From contig MU119423.1 of the NCBI GenBank assembly GCA_014904845.1, positions 29,495-93,494 of the forward strand: a DNA stretch of 64,000 nt, written 5' to 3'. The DNA comes from Acephala macrosclerotiorum (Eukaryota > Ascomycota > Leotiomycetes > Helotiales > Mollisiaceae). Shown here piece after piece: positions 35,468-47,054 of this stretch. Both the position numbers and the translations under genes were made by a program. The notes below the pieces were generated by a model that was not told where the DNA came from, ran no database searches, and saw only the letters and a program-made list of their open reading frames with translations. Every line of letters begins with the position of its first letter. Position 1 is the first letter of the stretch.

Positions 35468-36727
35468 TCAAGACATCGACATATATTTACTAGAAGTGTC
35501 CCAGTTGTGAAGCCTCTGGAATGCTAGTCTCAATCTTTCTTCCCATTCAATTTGAGCATATCGGCGCCTGAGTTCGACCTCAATCCGCTGCTGACAGGAT
35601 TTTTCGGCATCGTGCAACTGTTGCTTCAGCTCCTCCTTGATAGCGATCTTGAACTCGATTGTCGGAATTGACCAAATGATGCCCTTTTGCTGGTCTTCTT
35701 GGTGCAACTGCTTAAGATCCTCCACGTCTATAGCCAAATGTGGCGGCAAGGAGCACATATAAAGTAAAGGCATCCTGATGTTGAAGTGATCAAGCTCAGC
35801 TGCCGGATCGTAATCATCCCACCTCTTCAAAGCTTGGTGCGGGTCCTCAGGTAGATCAGTATCCGAAAACGTGATTGGGGAGGTATCTTTCGGTAGAGGG
35901 TAAGCTGGATAGAATGTATCAATATTAGGCAGATGATTATTAACGACCAAAATCAGTTCCTTGAGGAACGAAAATATCATTAGGAGGTATTTGATCCATG
36001 AGAGAATTGTGGTTTTTGTCCAGTCTAGCAGAAGAGCCAATCTTCTGACTTTTCGAGCGTCCTCGATTCGAAACCCGCCCCAAAGATCACAGATCAGAAT
36101 GTCTACTCCCTCGAGCTTGCGGGAAGGGTGGCCGGATCCGTAAATGTCGTAGCGAAGGAAGAGTGTATCCGAATCGAAGTTGAAATATGTCTTGGGGGTA
36201 GAAAGCCCACAGGTAAACGACCGTGGAAGATTGGTAATAGCCCAATACGCTTCTCGACAAGCAAGTATTAGACGAGGAAGTGGTACTTCAGACGTCAGGT
36301 CTACCAGCGGATGTCTTCGATACACAACTGCAGCGTCTCCGGGATCTTCGCGTATCTCGCGCTGCTCTTCAAAAATGTACCTGTATCTCAATTCGTTTCG
36401 AACATATGCGCATTCATTCTCTAAGCCTTGTAGGTGATCTGTTCTCTCATAGAAACCATGATCGTCCATCTCGAATGAAAAGTGTCCTGGCGGCCGGGGA
36501 ACGACGATACCATCTAATACGGGCCATAGAGCGTTGTTTTCGTCCTCCCATTCGCCTATCGTTTTGTTCTTTGCAACTGTCTGTCGGAGAGGTATGATTC
36601 TTGGCTGCAAAGCAGCTTCCCAGATCACCAGACGCAATTCTCGTGGAAGGTTTGGGAAGCAGGTAAAGGTAGGGTTTGCAGACGTTTTATTGTTGAGTGC
36701 AGAGACAGGAACGCCGATTGAAGACAT
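35468..36727 (-). CDS. 2EXR-domain protein, 419 aa (array copy 1)
   Basis: Single exon. Residues about 21-55 give the 2EXR signature F-P-N-L-P-R-E-L-R-L-V-I-W-E-A-A-L, P-R-I-I-P, followed by N-K-T-I-G-E-W-E-D-E-N-N. Mid-protein: L-I-L-A-C-R-E-A, T-Y-F-N-F-D-S-D-T-L-F-L (a conserved second block), then R-K-V-R-R-L-A-L-L-L-D. The C-terminus is a long charged helix (Q-Q-L-H-D-A-E-K-S-C-Q-Q-R-I-E-V-E-L-R-R-R-Y). 2EXR proteins are a large expanded family in Leotiomycetes and other Pezizomycotina with unknown function. First of five related units on this strand. Confidence 0.85.
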   Translation of the reverse strand: MSSIGVPVSALNNKTSANPTFTCFPNLPRELRLVIWEAALQPRIIPLRQTVAKNKTIGEWEDENNALWPVLDGIVVPRPPGHFSFEMDDHGFYERTDHLQGLENECAYVRNELRYRYIFEEQREIREDPGDAAVVYRRHPLVDLTSEVPLPRLILACREAYWAITNLPRSFTCGLSTPKTYFNFDSDTLFLRYDIYGSGHPSRKLEGVDILICDLWGGFRIEDARKVRRLALLLDWTKTTILSWIKYLLMIFSFLKELILVVNNHLPNIDTFYPAYPLPKDTSPITFSDTDLPEDPHQALKRWDDYDPAAELDHFNIRMPLLYMCSLPPHLAIDVEDLKQLHQEDQQKGIIWSIPTIEFKIAIKEELKQQLHDAEKSCQQRIEVELRRRYAQIEWEERLRLAFQRLHNWDTSSKYMSMS

Positions 36728-37079
36728 TTCTGGGACTTTTCAAGGTATTGGAGAGGGAATGTAGGTCGAACGGGGTCGAATGCAGCTGTGCTTGAGATTA
36801 GTACGCGGTTCCAGGTGTAGGAGAAGGCTAGGTTGAGAGGTTAGAGAACGTACCAAGCCTTAGATTTATGAGTTATCGCTGGAAGTACTCGACGCGCGCA
36901 GGCTTCGTGTCCCCCATTGGGGGGTAGAGGTTGGGATGTGCGAACTTGCGAAGTTGATAGTTCGGATACGATTAGAATAGCGACAGGCCACAAGGCAAAA
37001 ACACACTCAAACTGGCCCTTGTAACCCCAAGCTTTTAGGCACTCATACCATTTTAATAAGCGATAATCCCTTTCTCGCA

Positions 37080-37810
37080 GTACGAAAATCACGTTTTTTA
37101 CGATAGCTACTTACGCATTATAATCAATTTATAAACTAATAATTAATGTATAATTAAAGCGATACGGTCGCACTTTTTTAAAATTTTAAAAAGTAGTAAA
37201 TTGCATGCGCTACAAATATAATTGCATTTACATCGCGAGTTTTTGCAGTACTTTTTATATGCGAGATAAAGCGGCATAGCTAATTTTTGGTGTGTTTTAG
37301 TTGATGCCTTGGTGGCTGTCGCCATTTTAATCGATTCCGATCGTTCGACGTTGAAACGGAGGAAGCTAAAGTGGACGCTACTGGAGTACTTATATAAACC
37401 CAATTGACCAATCATTATTAAGACTGCGTTGGCTGCCTTTGTGGTGTATCGGCGTCCTCGCGAAGTGGCCATAAGGTCTTGTTCTCTTTTTCTCACTGTC
37501 CAATTGTCTTCTTCAGGGGTCTTTGCTTGATTGATACGATCCTGGGTTCTTGTTCATGTGCGGCATATTCCCAGATCGTCAAGCATGTCTCCAATGGAAG
37601 CTGCGGAAAATATATCGACGTTGCGATCGAAACGTACCGGAGCCGCTTCGAGCGCGATATCGGATGCATGGTGCAGATGACTGGATTGCCTAGGATCATG
37701 CGAAGGTGTGTTCGTCGACTTTGAGGCTTTGTTTCGTCTGTTGAGGTTTTGGCTATCATTGATGTTGAAAGAGGTTGAGAAGAACCGCGTTGTCGCAACG
37801 CGGTTACCCC
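37080..37810 (-). pseudogene. 2EXR pseudogene (array copy 2, N-terminal remnant)
   Basis: A minus-strand block at about 37780-37495 reads Y-F-P-Q-L-P-L-E-T-C-L-T-I-W-E-Y-A-A, P-R-I-V-S-I-K-Q, P-L-K-K-T-I-G-Q, which is the 2EXR N-terminus. It then hits a stop where Trp of G-Q-W-E is expected and passes into AT-rich sequence (37080-37250). The A-C-R-E-A and Y-F-N-F blocks are gone. Confidence 0.75.
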
Positions 37811-38121
37811 ACCCTACACGTGAAATCATGTCTGCACGGTGAAGTTGGTAGAGTCGGGATGCTATTGTATCAATTTTCAGATTGCGAATGCTAGGTCAGT
37901 AATCCTATAAGCCTGTTGGTCATAATGTTAAATTGAGAGCTAGCTCTCCTTTAGGCGTCTAGCTAATTTCACTCTCCTCGATCGTACGGGAGTTGCTAAA
38001 TCTGGAGAGCCTGGCAGATCTACAAATACTAAACGCAAAAGTCCATTAATTGCATATCAGCCGGAAGAGGTAGGAATAATCTGCTAATGCCTCGCGTCTC
38101 ACACCTTCCAAATCTTCACCA

Positions 38122-38660
38122 TCGTCTTACTCGGTCTCCTCCAAATAAATCCTATCCTGGAGCTCTTCCATCATTGCTTCGCACGACTTCTCCGCTTTCT
38201 CAAACTCTACCCTAATTTGGTAAGGTACCATGACCATATCTTCGATTCGGGAAAGAGCCCAATACCCACCGCTTTCTTGCAACGCTGTCATTTTGTTCTT
38301 GCTGATCGGTGGCCCTTAATTCCAACCACATCGGGCATTTGAATCTTACCAGCCTCGCCAGCTGCCTTGTAATATTCCTCGTCTGAGTTAGAGACAAAGT
38401 TTTGATATGACGTAATAGCTTCGTCGACGTCAAAAGCGTCCATCAGGCAGAAGGTCGAGTGCCAATGTTGTGATGGTCGGATCTCGTCCTCGCAATAGTC
38501 TAGAAGGACAAGATACAGTTCTTTGACACCTCAAAATACCCGGAGCAGATATGCAATGTCTTCCTCGTATAGTCGACGATAGTGCCGTTCTTCGGAGTCC
38601 AACATCCAGCATGACTCCCAGAACTAGAATCCCATGTCCATATTTCCTTGCAAGTACCAA
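38122..38660 (-). pseudogene. 2EXR pseudogene (array copy 3, C-terminal remnant)
   Basis: Minus strand, just downstream of copy 4. It holds the C-terminal half of a 2EXR gene in two frames: D-A-F-D-V-D-E-A-I-T-S-Y-Q (matching D-V-D-E-A-I-E-I-C-Q-D-Y of copy 4), then after a frame change G-Y-W-A-L-S-R-I-E-D-M-V-M-V (matching G-W-A-L-P-Q-I-E-E-K-R-M-V), then E-K-A-E-K-S-C-E-A-M-M-E-E-L-Q-D. It ends at a TAA near 38122. The N-terminal half is missing. It is closest to copy 4, consistent with local tandem duplication. Confidence 0.75.
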
Positions 38661-39859
38661 TCCTCATCGGAATCAATCCTGGCCTCGATACGCTCTATCA
38701 CAGATTCGCATTCCTCCATAACTTGTTCATATGCATCCTTGACGGCCCGAGATACCATCCTCTTTTCCTCAATCTGTGGAAGAGCCCATCCCTCGCGTTG
38801 TTGCAGTTCTTCCAATCTCAACTGGTTGATATTGGGTCCCTGAATCCACGGTATGTCTGGCAATTCAACCAAGTCGAAGCCGCCATATGTTTGCTCATAT
38901 AACTCCTCTTCTTTCCAAATATAGTCTTGACAAATTTCGATGGCTTCGTCGACATCCTCAACTGGATCAATCATGTTTAGGTCTGAGAGTTGTTCTTTTT
39001 CAAAAATTATGTCCTCTGCGTCGTTGGGTCGAACAATAACAAAAATCTCCTCGAGGCCCCGAAAAGTCCTTAATATGTCCGCGATATCTTCGTCGAAAGA
39101 TTCCATCATTGAACCTGTAGGTACGCGAACCGCCAGTCGTTGAACGTTTTTCGCATTTTCTGCATATTCTCCCCTGAAACCATTCCAGGCATCAAGTTGG
39201 AAAGGATTCTCGGACCAGGAATCTGGGTCTCGAAAGCTGTCGAAATTTTCGTAGTCGATATATAAAGTGTCGAGCTTGAAGTTGAAGTAGGTTTCCGGTT
39301 CCGAATGAGCGCAACCAAATGTGCGTTTGTACTGCTTAGTAGCTACAGCGTAAGCCTCTTTACAAGCCATGAAGACATCCGGGATGATCGTAGGCGCTCC
39401 GCAAGCCATCCCCACCAAGGGAACCTTCCGATAGTCCTCCTCGTCGACCCCCCAAGCTCTTGCAGCCAAATCCCGACAGGAGGCCTTCTCGTCTGCCGTT
39501 CGCTCACCCTTGTCATCATCAGGCGGCCATGTAGTATCATTTTCCTCCTCCCATTGTCCAATGGTTTTGTTCAATTCCCTCTGCACGATTGGCACAATCC
39601 TCGGACCAGGTAAAGCTGCCTCCCAAATCATCAAGCGTATCTCTTTCGGCAGCTTTGGGAACATTGTAAATCGAGACGCATGGGAGGTGTTAGTCGACGG
39701 TGCTGAGATCGGGGGAGCACTGCCGTGACTGCTATCCTCGAGGATCCTTGAAGGCGTTGTTGGTTCATCATTCGAGGGCATGGTCGTAAAGGCAGAAAGT
39801 AGCCACAGGCTAGTGAAGTGAATTGAGCTTGTTTCAATTGAGAAGTAGAATGTCTGCAA
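38624..39859 (-). CDS. 2EXR-domain protein, 385-411 aa (array copy 4)
   Basis: Single exon. The start is either ATG 39859 or, more likely, ATG 39781 (MPSNDEPTT, 385 aa), which has less hydrophobic leading sequence. 2EXR signature: F-P-K-L-P-K-E-I-R-L-M-I-W-E-A-A-L, P-R-I-V-P-I, N-K-T-I-G-Q-W-E-E-E-N-D. Then V-F-M-A-C-K-E-A, T-Y-F-N-F-K-L-D-T-L-Y-I-D-Y, and R-L-A-V-R-V-P. The C-terminal region is acidic with a long helix. Function unknown. Its 3' end meets the copy 3 relic. Confidence 0.85.
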   Translation of the reverse strand: MQTFYFSIETSSIHFTSLWLLSAFTTMPSNDEPTTPSRILEDSSHGSAPPISAPSTNTSHASRFTMFPKLPKEIRLMIWEAALPGPRIVPIVQRELNKTIGQWEEENDTTWPPDDDKGERTADEKASCRDLAARAWGVDEEDYRKVPLVGMACGAPTIIPDVFMACKEAYAVATKQYKRTFGCAHSEPETYFNFKLDTLYIDYENFDSFRDPDSWSENPFQLDAWNGFRGEYAENAKNVQRLAVRVPTGSMMESFDEDIADILRTFRGLEEIFVIVRPNDAEDIIFEKEQLSDLNMIDPVEDVDEAIEICQDYIWKEEELYEQTYGGFDLVELPDIPWIQGPNINQLRLEELQQREGWALPQIEEKRMVSRAVKDAYEQVMEECESVIERIEARIDSDEDWYLQGNMDMGF

Positions 39860-40492
39860 TATTAAGCTTTGAAGATAGAGCTAGAGTGGATGTGCGAGCT
39901 TTCGTTCGATGGTGATGACGATGACGAAAGTGACTCGAGAAGTGAAGATCAAACAAGCGCGTCGTAGGCGCGTTCCAGTACAGTAAACACGTGTCACACG
40001 ATTGACACCAAAGTTCTTCAAGGTTATTCCGACTATACCGCGATTTGGTGGGGATAAATTGATACAATAATTGAAGAGATCCTAAATTGTTGGAAGAAAA
40101 ATAAAGGCCGCTCTCAGGGAAGGCTGAGCCTCACCTGGAAGTGGAAAGGTCTCGTCATGTGCTATTCACAAAAGTTCCAATTTCATCCAGGATTTCGTTT
40201 AGACGATGAAGAACCTTGTGATTGATAGAGCGAGTCTCCAGCCTACTATTGTAACATACGTCGCGATACTTCCCAAAACAATGTACCTGCCAGCCACCTC
40301 AAGCATAATCTTCCATCCCAAAAGCTCACGTTCCCTCCTTCATCTGCTGATAAAGCAGGTCCATCCTCCTCTGAGGGTCTGCTTTGGCCTCTTCCACTAT
40401 TATCTTCTAACGAGCAACCTCCACCCTTTTCAAACAGTTCCTTTCGGGTGCATCTTGATTTGGTAAGCAACAGTCATTTGCCTTCAATGATC

Positions 40493-41420
40493 TCAGGAAC
40501 ATTCCAAACTATTTGTAGCTTCTCCGAGCCCTTCCTTTGGTATCTCCTGAGCCTCCTCATCGAAATCTCTGGTATCATATGATCCAGCGAGGATATCCGA
40601 GGCATTTCGCATTCGCCTTGAACTGAGTCTCCGATGGGATCACGATAATTCCATTCATCCAAAGCTCGCCTTGGGTTGATCGGTTCGATGAGAAAAGGCT
40701 CCGCTTTATCATCAAGTGACAAACCTTCACAAGAAAGAGATGCTTCACTCCAGAAAAAAATCTGAGGATCTCCAGCACCGTTTTCTCGTCAAAGTTGTCG
40801 ATGTTGTCGTAGTCGTAGTCGAAGTCGTCGGGTAGCAAGACCGCGAGTCGTTCCACTCTCCCAAGGTTCTCGAAATCTTCAGAGCTGAAGCCGTCCCACA
40901 GAACTACAAAGATGGATTCCACGCCATTATTTCGGAAATGCCAGTACGTGTGGTTGTGCTGGATCCACAACGCGTCTAATTCGAAGTTGAAGTGAGCCTG
41001 TGACATGGACAGAGTCACAGTATGCGATTCTCTGCACGCTAATAGCGTACTGGGTGTCGGGGTTTCGCATGCCATTCCATACATAAGCGCCGGCGGTACT
41101 CATGACTCTCAAGCTTGGACAACACCAATACCCCCTCGCGGATTTTCCCCACTCTTTTCGCACACCGTTTCGCGATCTCCCCAGTCGACTCTGTGTCTCG
41201 TCCTTCCCCACTCGGCTTCCGAACGAGATGGCGGTCCAACACCGGCCAAGTGCGATTGTCCTCATCCTCTCATTCGCCGATCGTCTTCTTCAAAGGTTTC
41301 TATTCGACCAGACCACTCGTGGACCAAGCAAAGCAAATCAAATTCCCAGATCATCGGACGTATTTCCAAGGGTAATTGAGAGAAGTATACAAATTGGCGT
41401 GCGCTTGAGCGATTGAATGA
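40493..41420 (-). pseudogene. 2EXR pseudogene (array copy 5)
   Basis: All family blocks are present but in different frames. Near 41380: Y-F-S-Q-L-P-L-E-I-R-P-M-I-W-E-F. Then in another frame K-P-L-K-K-T-I-G-E, a stop where Trp is expected (TGG to TGA), and E-D-E-D-N-R-T-W-P-V-L-D. Then L-L-A-C-R-E-S and A-H-F-N-F-E-L-D-A-L-W-I in the 41084-40720 frame. A further frame change near 40720-40740 leads into the charged tail, which ends at about 40475. At least two frame changes and one nonsense codon. Confidence 0.8.
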
Positions 41421-42383
41421 AGCCATGATTGCAGTAGACAAGCTGACAGCGGACCCCTAAAGTGAAATTAATAATTGCGGACTTTAATGGTTAATGGAAG
41501 TCCGATTGACGTGTTTTGTGGACGCGACATCGAGATTTGGGTGTTGTGGTTGACGAGAAGAAAAAGTGACAACGTTGAGAGCGAGATGAGGGAACTTCGA
41601 GCCCCACCAAAACGCGCGCTCACGTGCGCGTGCCTCCCTTGAGAAAGTATCTTTTCTTGAACTCACCAGCTACATGGGCTCTTTCTTTCTCAAACCGCAG
41701 ACCAGAATATACCAATCTTACTTTCCTCTAACTACAAATCTTGCATTTTTCATACGCAATCACGTGAACCCCTTTCCACCCTTCTCGCGAAGTCCTCCTA
41801 GCCCAGGTTCACAATCGCCCTCACCTTCACCCTCAAAGCCCCCATATAGGTTTAAATAAGCAAAACCACCTCCAAGTTCTTCACCGAACCCAACCAAAGA
41901 GCATAGAGTGTCAGGCTCCTATCTAAATTAAACCCGGGTCGCATTAATGGTTTCCATTTGCATCAAGGCTCATTTCCAATTACTGTGAGATAGGTTGCGG
42001 TGCAAGCCCGTATGTGCTCAAAATCTTTTTTTTGTTCCGCTTCGTCTGTCCAATCCTTGATACCTTTCTTTTATAAGGCTTCCTGAATTATTTATTCATT
42101 CATTCTTTTCGTGGAAAAGAGACGGACTTACCAACTTTTTCTTCGAAATTTTAGGCCTCCTTTTTCACTCGCTTATTCTTGGACACTTTAGCGACAGGTT
42201 GGCAGCGAATGACGAGGTATTAAGAGCTTCAATTCCCAAAAGAGATAGAAATCATTGTCATTTCAAGCAACATCAAAATACCGTCCTTGCACTGAGCGCC
42301 TTATCATGAAAGCCGTAATTATCACAAACGCGATCAATCCCAATCCCATTCCAAACCAGAAAGCCTCCATTCCCAAAATTCTC
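41421..42383. other. Intergenic, no gene seen
   Basis: Contains a proline-rich 61-codon frame at 41674-41859 that I do not accept as a gene. The right end is the 3' flank of the bleomycin hydrolase gene. Confidence 0.5.
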
Positions 42384-43947
42384 CTAAGCAAGAGCGCCCA
42401 TTGGGTCCCAAAGAGGTAATACCTTAGGCTTCATATCCAACACATCTCTAATTTCCTTGCTCACGAACTTCGGTTCGACAACAGCTTGGTAGACGAACTC
42501 ATCCATCCACTTATCAGACATAACGAACCACCCGTCAGTGCCTGCTCCCTCACCCCAAGAGTTCTGCACTCTCCATCTCACGCTCTTGCCATTCTCAACA
42601 TGCACAGCGGTCAACACCATTGCGTGTGTCATGGCGCTCTCGCCAACCATCAAGCGTTGAGCTTTTGACATGCCGAGGCGGACGTTGAAGCCGAGCTCGT
42701 AGTCAATCAGAGAGGTATCCATGATTCCAGAAGTGGAGTTGGAGTACTTTCCGACGTCGGAACCGAAGAAGATGGGAAGGCCAGCTTGAAGCATCTTGAT
42801 GCATGCACCCTTGAGGATATCCATCGTGACGTTGACATATGTGATTCCACGGCCACCGACGATGTTACCGAGACGGCTAACGGTGAGGAGGGTGTTGTAC
42901 TCGTTTCTTGGGTCATTGACCAGAGAGAACATGTCGTGGACTTTAGAGCCTGTGATTCTGACCGCCTTGGGTGTGTCAAGCTCCTTCGCGAACGAAACCG
43001 GGGTAGTCTTCAATTCGTGGGCAGCCCCATTCTTGTCAAGGTAGTTCCAAGTGAACTCCGTGGTTGGGGCTGGTGGCGGTCCAAGAGTAAGGGTGAGAAT
43101 GAGATGGATTTCCTTCATCATCTTCTCCTTGATGTCGTTGACCTCCTTTGATGACTTGACCCCAGAAGTAGCCATAGCTCGAAGTACCAAAGCATCCTCC
43201 CGTAGCTTCGTCGTAATCAACTGGTTGATAGCACCTGAAGACTGAGCATTGAAGGAGTCTGGGTATAGAACTTGTGGTACCAACCCATACTTGTTCACCA
43301 AGTTATAAACCATATCCCATTGTCCACCATCCCCAACAGGGCTAGCGAGCAGCGTTTGTACCAATCTACTGTCGAGATCCTCGCCCACTGTGTCCAATAT
43401 TTGCTCCAGGAAGAAGTTGGCTTTCTCCAGCTTGTCGTAAAAGAAGAGGTATACTTGTGAGAGTTCGAACTTGTCGAGATTGTGACGCTTCATGAGAGCG
43501 ACGCGGAAGACATTCGTGGACGCGAAGAGCCAGCATCGCCCTGAGGATCGTTGATTCGTGATAGGAGCACCCTCGAAGGGAATCTTGATATTGAATATCT
43601 GCTGATCTTTGATGGTGGTCGAGCGAGACGTCAGAACAGTCTTGGGATCTGCGGCGCTGAGAGCGCTGAGGGCAAGTCTATATTCTATCAGCGGAGAAGT
43701 CAACGATGCCAACAATGGAGGCAGACCTGTTCTTGGGATCCTGCAGAAGTTCATGTTCCCAGTGCTCCAACTCAGACGTTGACAGCGAGGTCCATGGAGC
43801 TTTGAAGTGGGTGGAAGCTCCCGCCAATGCCTTCTCATCGACTTGGACGTATTCGTTATCTGACTGGTCCTTGACCTCAAGAGCTCGCAGGCGATCGATA
43901 ACGAGCTTCTCGTTGGGAAAGGGTGACTTTGACTGATTCGCCCCCAT
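42384..43947 (-). CDS. Bleomycin hydrolase (C1B cysteine peptidase), 504 aa
   Basis: Exons 43727-43947 and 42384-43677 with a 49-nt intron. The papain-like core shows Q-R-S-S-G-R-C122-W-L-F-A (nucleophile), M-T-H-A-M-V-L-T-A-V-H (catalytic His) and V-Q-N-S-W-G-E (Asn). The C-terminus ends D-P-M-G-A-L-A, as in yeast Lap3/Gal6 and human BLMH, which form hexameric barrels in the cytosol. They trim peptides and hydrolyse homocysteine thiolactone and bleomycin. The start at 43947 gives MGANQSKS, a classic N-myristoylation context (Gly2, Ser6). In-frame codons further upstream exist but lack an ATG in a better context. Confidence 0.93.
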
Positions 43948-44832
43948 ATTGACCAGCGTAGACACGATCGAGTTGATGGATGTGACGGCAAAGGACGGTT
44001 TCTAGGTATTGAGGATATATCGAGGAAGGATGGGGTCGACAGTGAAGGCTGTCGCAAGTAGCTATTGCGTTCGATAGCTTATCGCGGGGCTGGTTCCTTC
44101 CGAATTCGGTAAAGCGCGACCATCAAGGTACGAAGTCCATTCCGAAATCCCGGACTTCAACTCCTCGACTCCATAACTTCGAATCCTCAACTTCTCGACC
44201 TCTGAGGGGAATTCTCTAAGTGAGTTAGAATGATGAGAGGCAAATTGGGGATGACCGAGGGGAATGGTTTTGAAGTCTCAGGATATCACCATCGGCGGCG
44301 TCGATTAGCATCGACGGCAAATTTATTGGCTCTTGAAAGAAACATTTCTACCTTCTATCCGTTCTATTGCAATGCTGATATCATCGTTTTGTTTTCTATG
44401 GAGGTACCTTCTTGGAGGCAACTCCCATTCCAGTACACCATAACTAGCCAGACCAAGTCCTAGGCCTCCCTCATCCGTTCAAGAAATGTCTGGTAATAAG
44501 TTGTAGTTCTTGCAATTAGCGATCATGGTGTGGCTGCATCGTGGTCAGCCACATCCTTTTCATTTGGCAAGCCGTCTTGCAAAATTTTAAGCCTTCTTCC
44601 ATGCCGAAGACCCTGAAAACTTTGAATGTGATCCATTACTTTCACACTATGCTCGCTTGTAATTATTGATTAGCAGAAACCGCTCAGGAAAGCCACCTCA
44701 CAGCTTCTGAAAACGCTCGCGCCACTTCCGAGGAAGGACTCGGCAAGGCCAGCCAACGCTAGACAGCATGAAGTGATTGTGCCTGACTTCCTAGCTACCA
44801 TGACCCAGTACCGCTCACAGCTGTTCTAAGGG
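43948..44832. other. Intergenic, no gene seen
   Basis: Upstream of bleomycin hydrolase. Positions about 44690-44770 read E-T-A-Q-E-S-H-L-T-A-S-E-N-A-R-A-T-S-E-E in one plus frame and could be an extra 5' exon or relic of the next gene. Confidence 0.4.
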
Positions 44833-46434
44833 ATGTCAGGACGAAAGACGTTGAGGCCGTGGAAATGGTCCACAAGATCATGGAATCAGGACATGGTGGA
44901 ATACTACGGCATTAGAATGAACTCCAAACGTACGTGGCTCCTCCCATTCCTAGAGAAATTTGATCACTAATCCACCACAGGAGAGATTGTGAATGAGTCT
45001 CGAATTCTAGACAGAAAACTGCCACCTCCAGAGCTGCCATGTTTCACCGATGAGTCCGATGACTCGGAGGACGACACCAGATCTACGAAGCGATCAACTT
45101 ATCAACCGAGAGTCGACGTATCTCCCAAAAACACCTATAAGGAAATCACGACTTGGGATTACACCATCAGATTTTTCAGACGAATTATTCCACCGGAGGA
45201 CCCTTCTTTGTCCGCGAAACCCCCGAATCCTCAAACTTCAACAAAAATGACAGCGTCAAATTCCTCATCCACCGGGATCGCTTTTCAGGCTTCAGCGACA
45301 CAAAACATTCAAACAGCAACCAATAATCCACACCGTACCATAAGAAGTGCGGAATCTCATTCCAACACTTCATCACTCGGCTCGCAATCACACTCTGCGC
45401 AACCCGCTATACAGCTCGCCTCATCGTTAACAACCCAGGCTACCAGCGGTTGGGATTCATCAACCACAGTGGCTGTAGTAAGTGCCGGTATCACTGGGGC
45501 TCTCGGTGGTGCTGCCTTTGTGACTGCACGTCAAAGCCTTGACGTGTCCAAAGAGGCACTGGAGACGTCTCGAGGATCTGCTGCTGCATCAAGAAGCTCT
45601 GCCAATACCGCGAGGGATACGCTTGCACTCAATCGTGAGATCTTCGAATACAACAAAGCCAAAGATGGATTGCCCTGTGAACAAAACAGAAAACAACCCC
45701 CACCGGATGACAGCAATGGTGGAGATTTAGGGCAGCGTGCTCTATCGACTGGTGTTGCATCATCTGAGACGGGTCTTGCTATTTATGACCCTCAAGTCTT
45801 TCCCTCCCTGAGAGGTGTCAGTGTCGATTTTTCAGGGCCATCGAGACCGAGGAAAGGAGGTAGTGACGATGGCGATGACCCTTCTCTTTCTGGTGCTATG
45901 CCCTCAATAAGCGAGCCTAGGACACGAAATCACGAGGATGAAGAGGTGAGAACCAGCGTTGGCTCTACAAGAACCCTATCCTGCGACCAGCCTCTTACTC
46001 ATGAGGTCATGGATGCTTTCACTGGCTCCGCAGAAGTCCTCGCCTCTGAGCCAAGGAGGTCTTCTCTGGAGAATGGGCCTACGAATGGACTTGGCATTGG
46101 AGATGGTAATTGGTCATGCTGGGAGTGGGATGAGGAGAAAGGAACATACTACAGGCTTTGCACTAATTTCGTCGATAGTTTAGCGCCAGACTTAGCGGAC
46201 GCATCTATAGCAGCGGAATGTCCATTACTGGACGACGCAACTATAGCCGCTTTGGGTTTAAACACCGACGTGGACGAAGTCGAACTTCCAGATTCCTGGT
46301 GGCACTTGCTACATGACCGAGAAGCAGGACGGGGATGGGCAGGGAGCAGAGAGGATCCTCCCCGTCTACCTCACCCTGCCCATGCCCGCCTACGTTGTGG
46401 TGCATCAGGGAACGTCGAAGTTAAAGCCACTTAG
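44833..46434 (+). CDS. Unknown protein with one predicted membrane segment, 516 aa
   Basis: Exons 44833-44929 and 44981-46434. The large frame has no ATG near its start; joining the upstream exon MSGRKTLRPWKWSTRSW gives a good N-terminus in frame. Residues about 45-70 are acidic, followed by I-T-T-W-D-Y-T-I-R-F-F-R-R-I-I-P-P-E. A Ser/Thr-rich linker precedes a glycine/alanine-rich hydrophobic segment at about 194-217 (V-A-V-V-S-A-G-I-T-G-A-L-G-G-A-A-F-V). An alanine/serine helix with heptad-like S-x-x-x-A pattern follows. The C-terminus has W-S-C-W-E-W-D-E-E-K-G-T-Y-Y-R-L-C. I do not recognise the family. Glycine-zipper-type helices occur in fungal immune and cell-death proteins, but this is only suggestive. 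Confidence 0.6.
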
Positions 46435-47040
46435 ATAATCATGTCGAGTTCCTTATCTTTGAAATTCATATAGTTCATGAACTTGTGTCCGATATTGCTG
46501 TCGGATTGAAGGGTGGTAAGTGTACTGGCAAGCCAAGACCACTTATAAGGTCAGCTACCGGACATGTTATCGGCTTTTCCAATCAACGAAACTTAGATCC
46601 AACATCCTTCCACATTCCATATTTTACTATGAAAGCTGGTGGCTGCGTCTATCCAATCAGGCGGTAGCGCCAGGGCCAGGGTCCTCGAAGGAGGCTTCCT
46701 ATGGTTGGTCACTCCCACCCCAGCCCCAAGCTGCCCGCATGTCGACAAACCCAACCTCGTTAGAACCGTGTTCCATCTTGCTCAATCACAGAAGTTCTCA
46801 TAACTTGACTCTTTCTCAATCCTCTGCGAGACCACGAAAAAAACTCTAGCTTCAAGCACGATGCTCCGATCAAAAGATTCAAAAGCCGATGAAAATTCAA
46901 ACAGGTAGCACCCCAGATGTCCGACAAGCCTGAGAAAGGGCAAACTCACCAAGTTACAGGAACAGGAACGGACTACAAGTTCTCAAAGATGCATCGCCAT
47001 GTTTTGTTAAGTGCGTTCAAACCCCACCTCTCCTGATGAA
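46435..47040. other. Intergenic, no gene seen
   Basis: Plus frames of 60-109 codons are unrecognised. The right part may hold the lost 5' end of the hydrolase relic. Confidence 0.4.
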
Positions 47041-47054
47041 AACAAACTCATCAA

